64,000 nucleotides of DNA, from assembly GCA_020632715.1 (NCBI GenBank), contig JACKFA010000002.1, positions 186,001 to 250,000 on the forward strand, written 5' to 3'. The notes beneath the pieces were generated by a model. It saw only the letters and a program-made list of their open reading frames with translations, made no database searches and was not told the DNA's origin. Positions 63,893-64,000 of this stretch are shown here, piece after piece; the stretch's first letter is position 1; each line of letters begins with the position of its first letter. A program made the position numbers and the translations under genes. The DNA is from Deltaproteobacteria bacterium. Lineage in GTDB: Bacteria; Myxococcota_A; UBA9042; PHBI01.

Positions 63893-64000
63893 ATGCGACC
63901 CCTCGCCGCCCTCGCCGTCGTCGCCCTCGTCCTCGCCCCCGCCTGCGGCGGCAGCAGCGGCCGTGGCGGCGGCGACGCCGATACCACCTCGGGCGACACC
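63893..64000 (+). CDS. Lipoprotein, N-terminal fragment
   Basis: The first 36 residues of a gene cut by the window edge. The ATG follows CGGAG. The signal peptide ends in LAPAC (Cys18), followed by a Gly/Ser/Asp-rich tether (GGSSGRGGGDADTT) like that of the PPDK-domain lipoprotein at 11860. The function is outside the window. Confidence 0.7.
   Translation, partial: MRPLAALAVVALVLAPACGGSSGRGGGDADTTSGDT

Overview
The window is very GC-rich, uniformly coding DNA with almost no gaps. It most likely comes from a Myxococcota (delta-proteobacterial) chromosome. The signs are: many secreted lipoproteins and cysteine-rich proteins ending in a Gly/Cys motif plus a hydrophobic helix plus Arg residues (MYXO-CTERM-like tails); protein kinases with myxobacterial-style HRD(V)xPxN loops; a DUF4157 protein of the extracellular contractile injection system (eCIS) type; and a giant DUF11/beta-helix surface protein. 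No rRNA, tRNA, CRISPR array, transposase or integrase was recognised.

Layout. 1-8.1 kb: a partial membrane-anchored protein, a small ORF, a sirtuin, a membrane protein, a dienelactone hydrolase-like protein, glutaminyl-tRNA synthetase with a YqeY-type tail, class II dihydroorotase, and an apparently frameshifted DUF4157 protein. 8.1-17 kb, minus strand: a MsrQ-reductase-ferredoxin fusion and MsrP, a helical unknown, a lipoprotein with a pyruvate-phosphate-dikinase-like domain, a small barrel-like outer-membrane protein and a secreted caspase-like protein. 17.2-19.1 kb: phoH, a cupin gene and ybeY. 19.1-32.4 kb: one 4,409-residue surface protein. 32.5-41 kb: a nucleotidyltransferase-like gene, a transmembrane kinase with an extracytoplasmic sensor, a YetF/DUF421 protein, three tandem paralogous Cys-rich secreted proteins, an esterase and a TerB-like protein.

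41.2-54.5 kb is the most interesting part: a lipid locus that reads as a sphingoid-base pathway. It has an FA2H/Scs7-like hydroxylase, an acyl desaturase, a 3-ketodihydrosphingosine-reductase-like SDR (divergent), a fatty acyl-AMP ligase, a cyclopropane-synthase-family methyltransferase, a free acyl carrier protein and a 2,130-residue megasynthase. The megasynthase order is KS-AT-ACP-KR-DH followed by a PLP alpha-oxoamine synthase (serine-palmitoyltransferase family). A reasonable model: the ligase loads a fatty acid on a carrier protein, the PKS extends it, the C-terminal PLP domain releases it by decarboxylative condensation with an amino acid, the SDR reduces the 3-ketone, and the remaining enzymes methylate, desaturate or hydroxylate the product. 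No ceramide synthase is visible in the window.

54.5-64 kb: a kinase gene broken by apparent frameshifts, a VOC-family protein, a large lipoprotein, a molybdopterin oxidoreductase, a lipoprotein with local frame damage, a SAM methyltransferase and the start of another lipoprotein.

Two general points. Several start codons lie only 6-7 bases after a -10-like hexamer, which suggests leaderless transcripts. Several genes appear to change reading frame inside GC-rich runs, so residual sequencing indels are possible.
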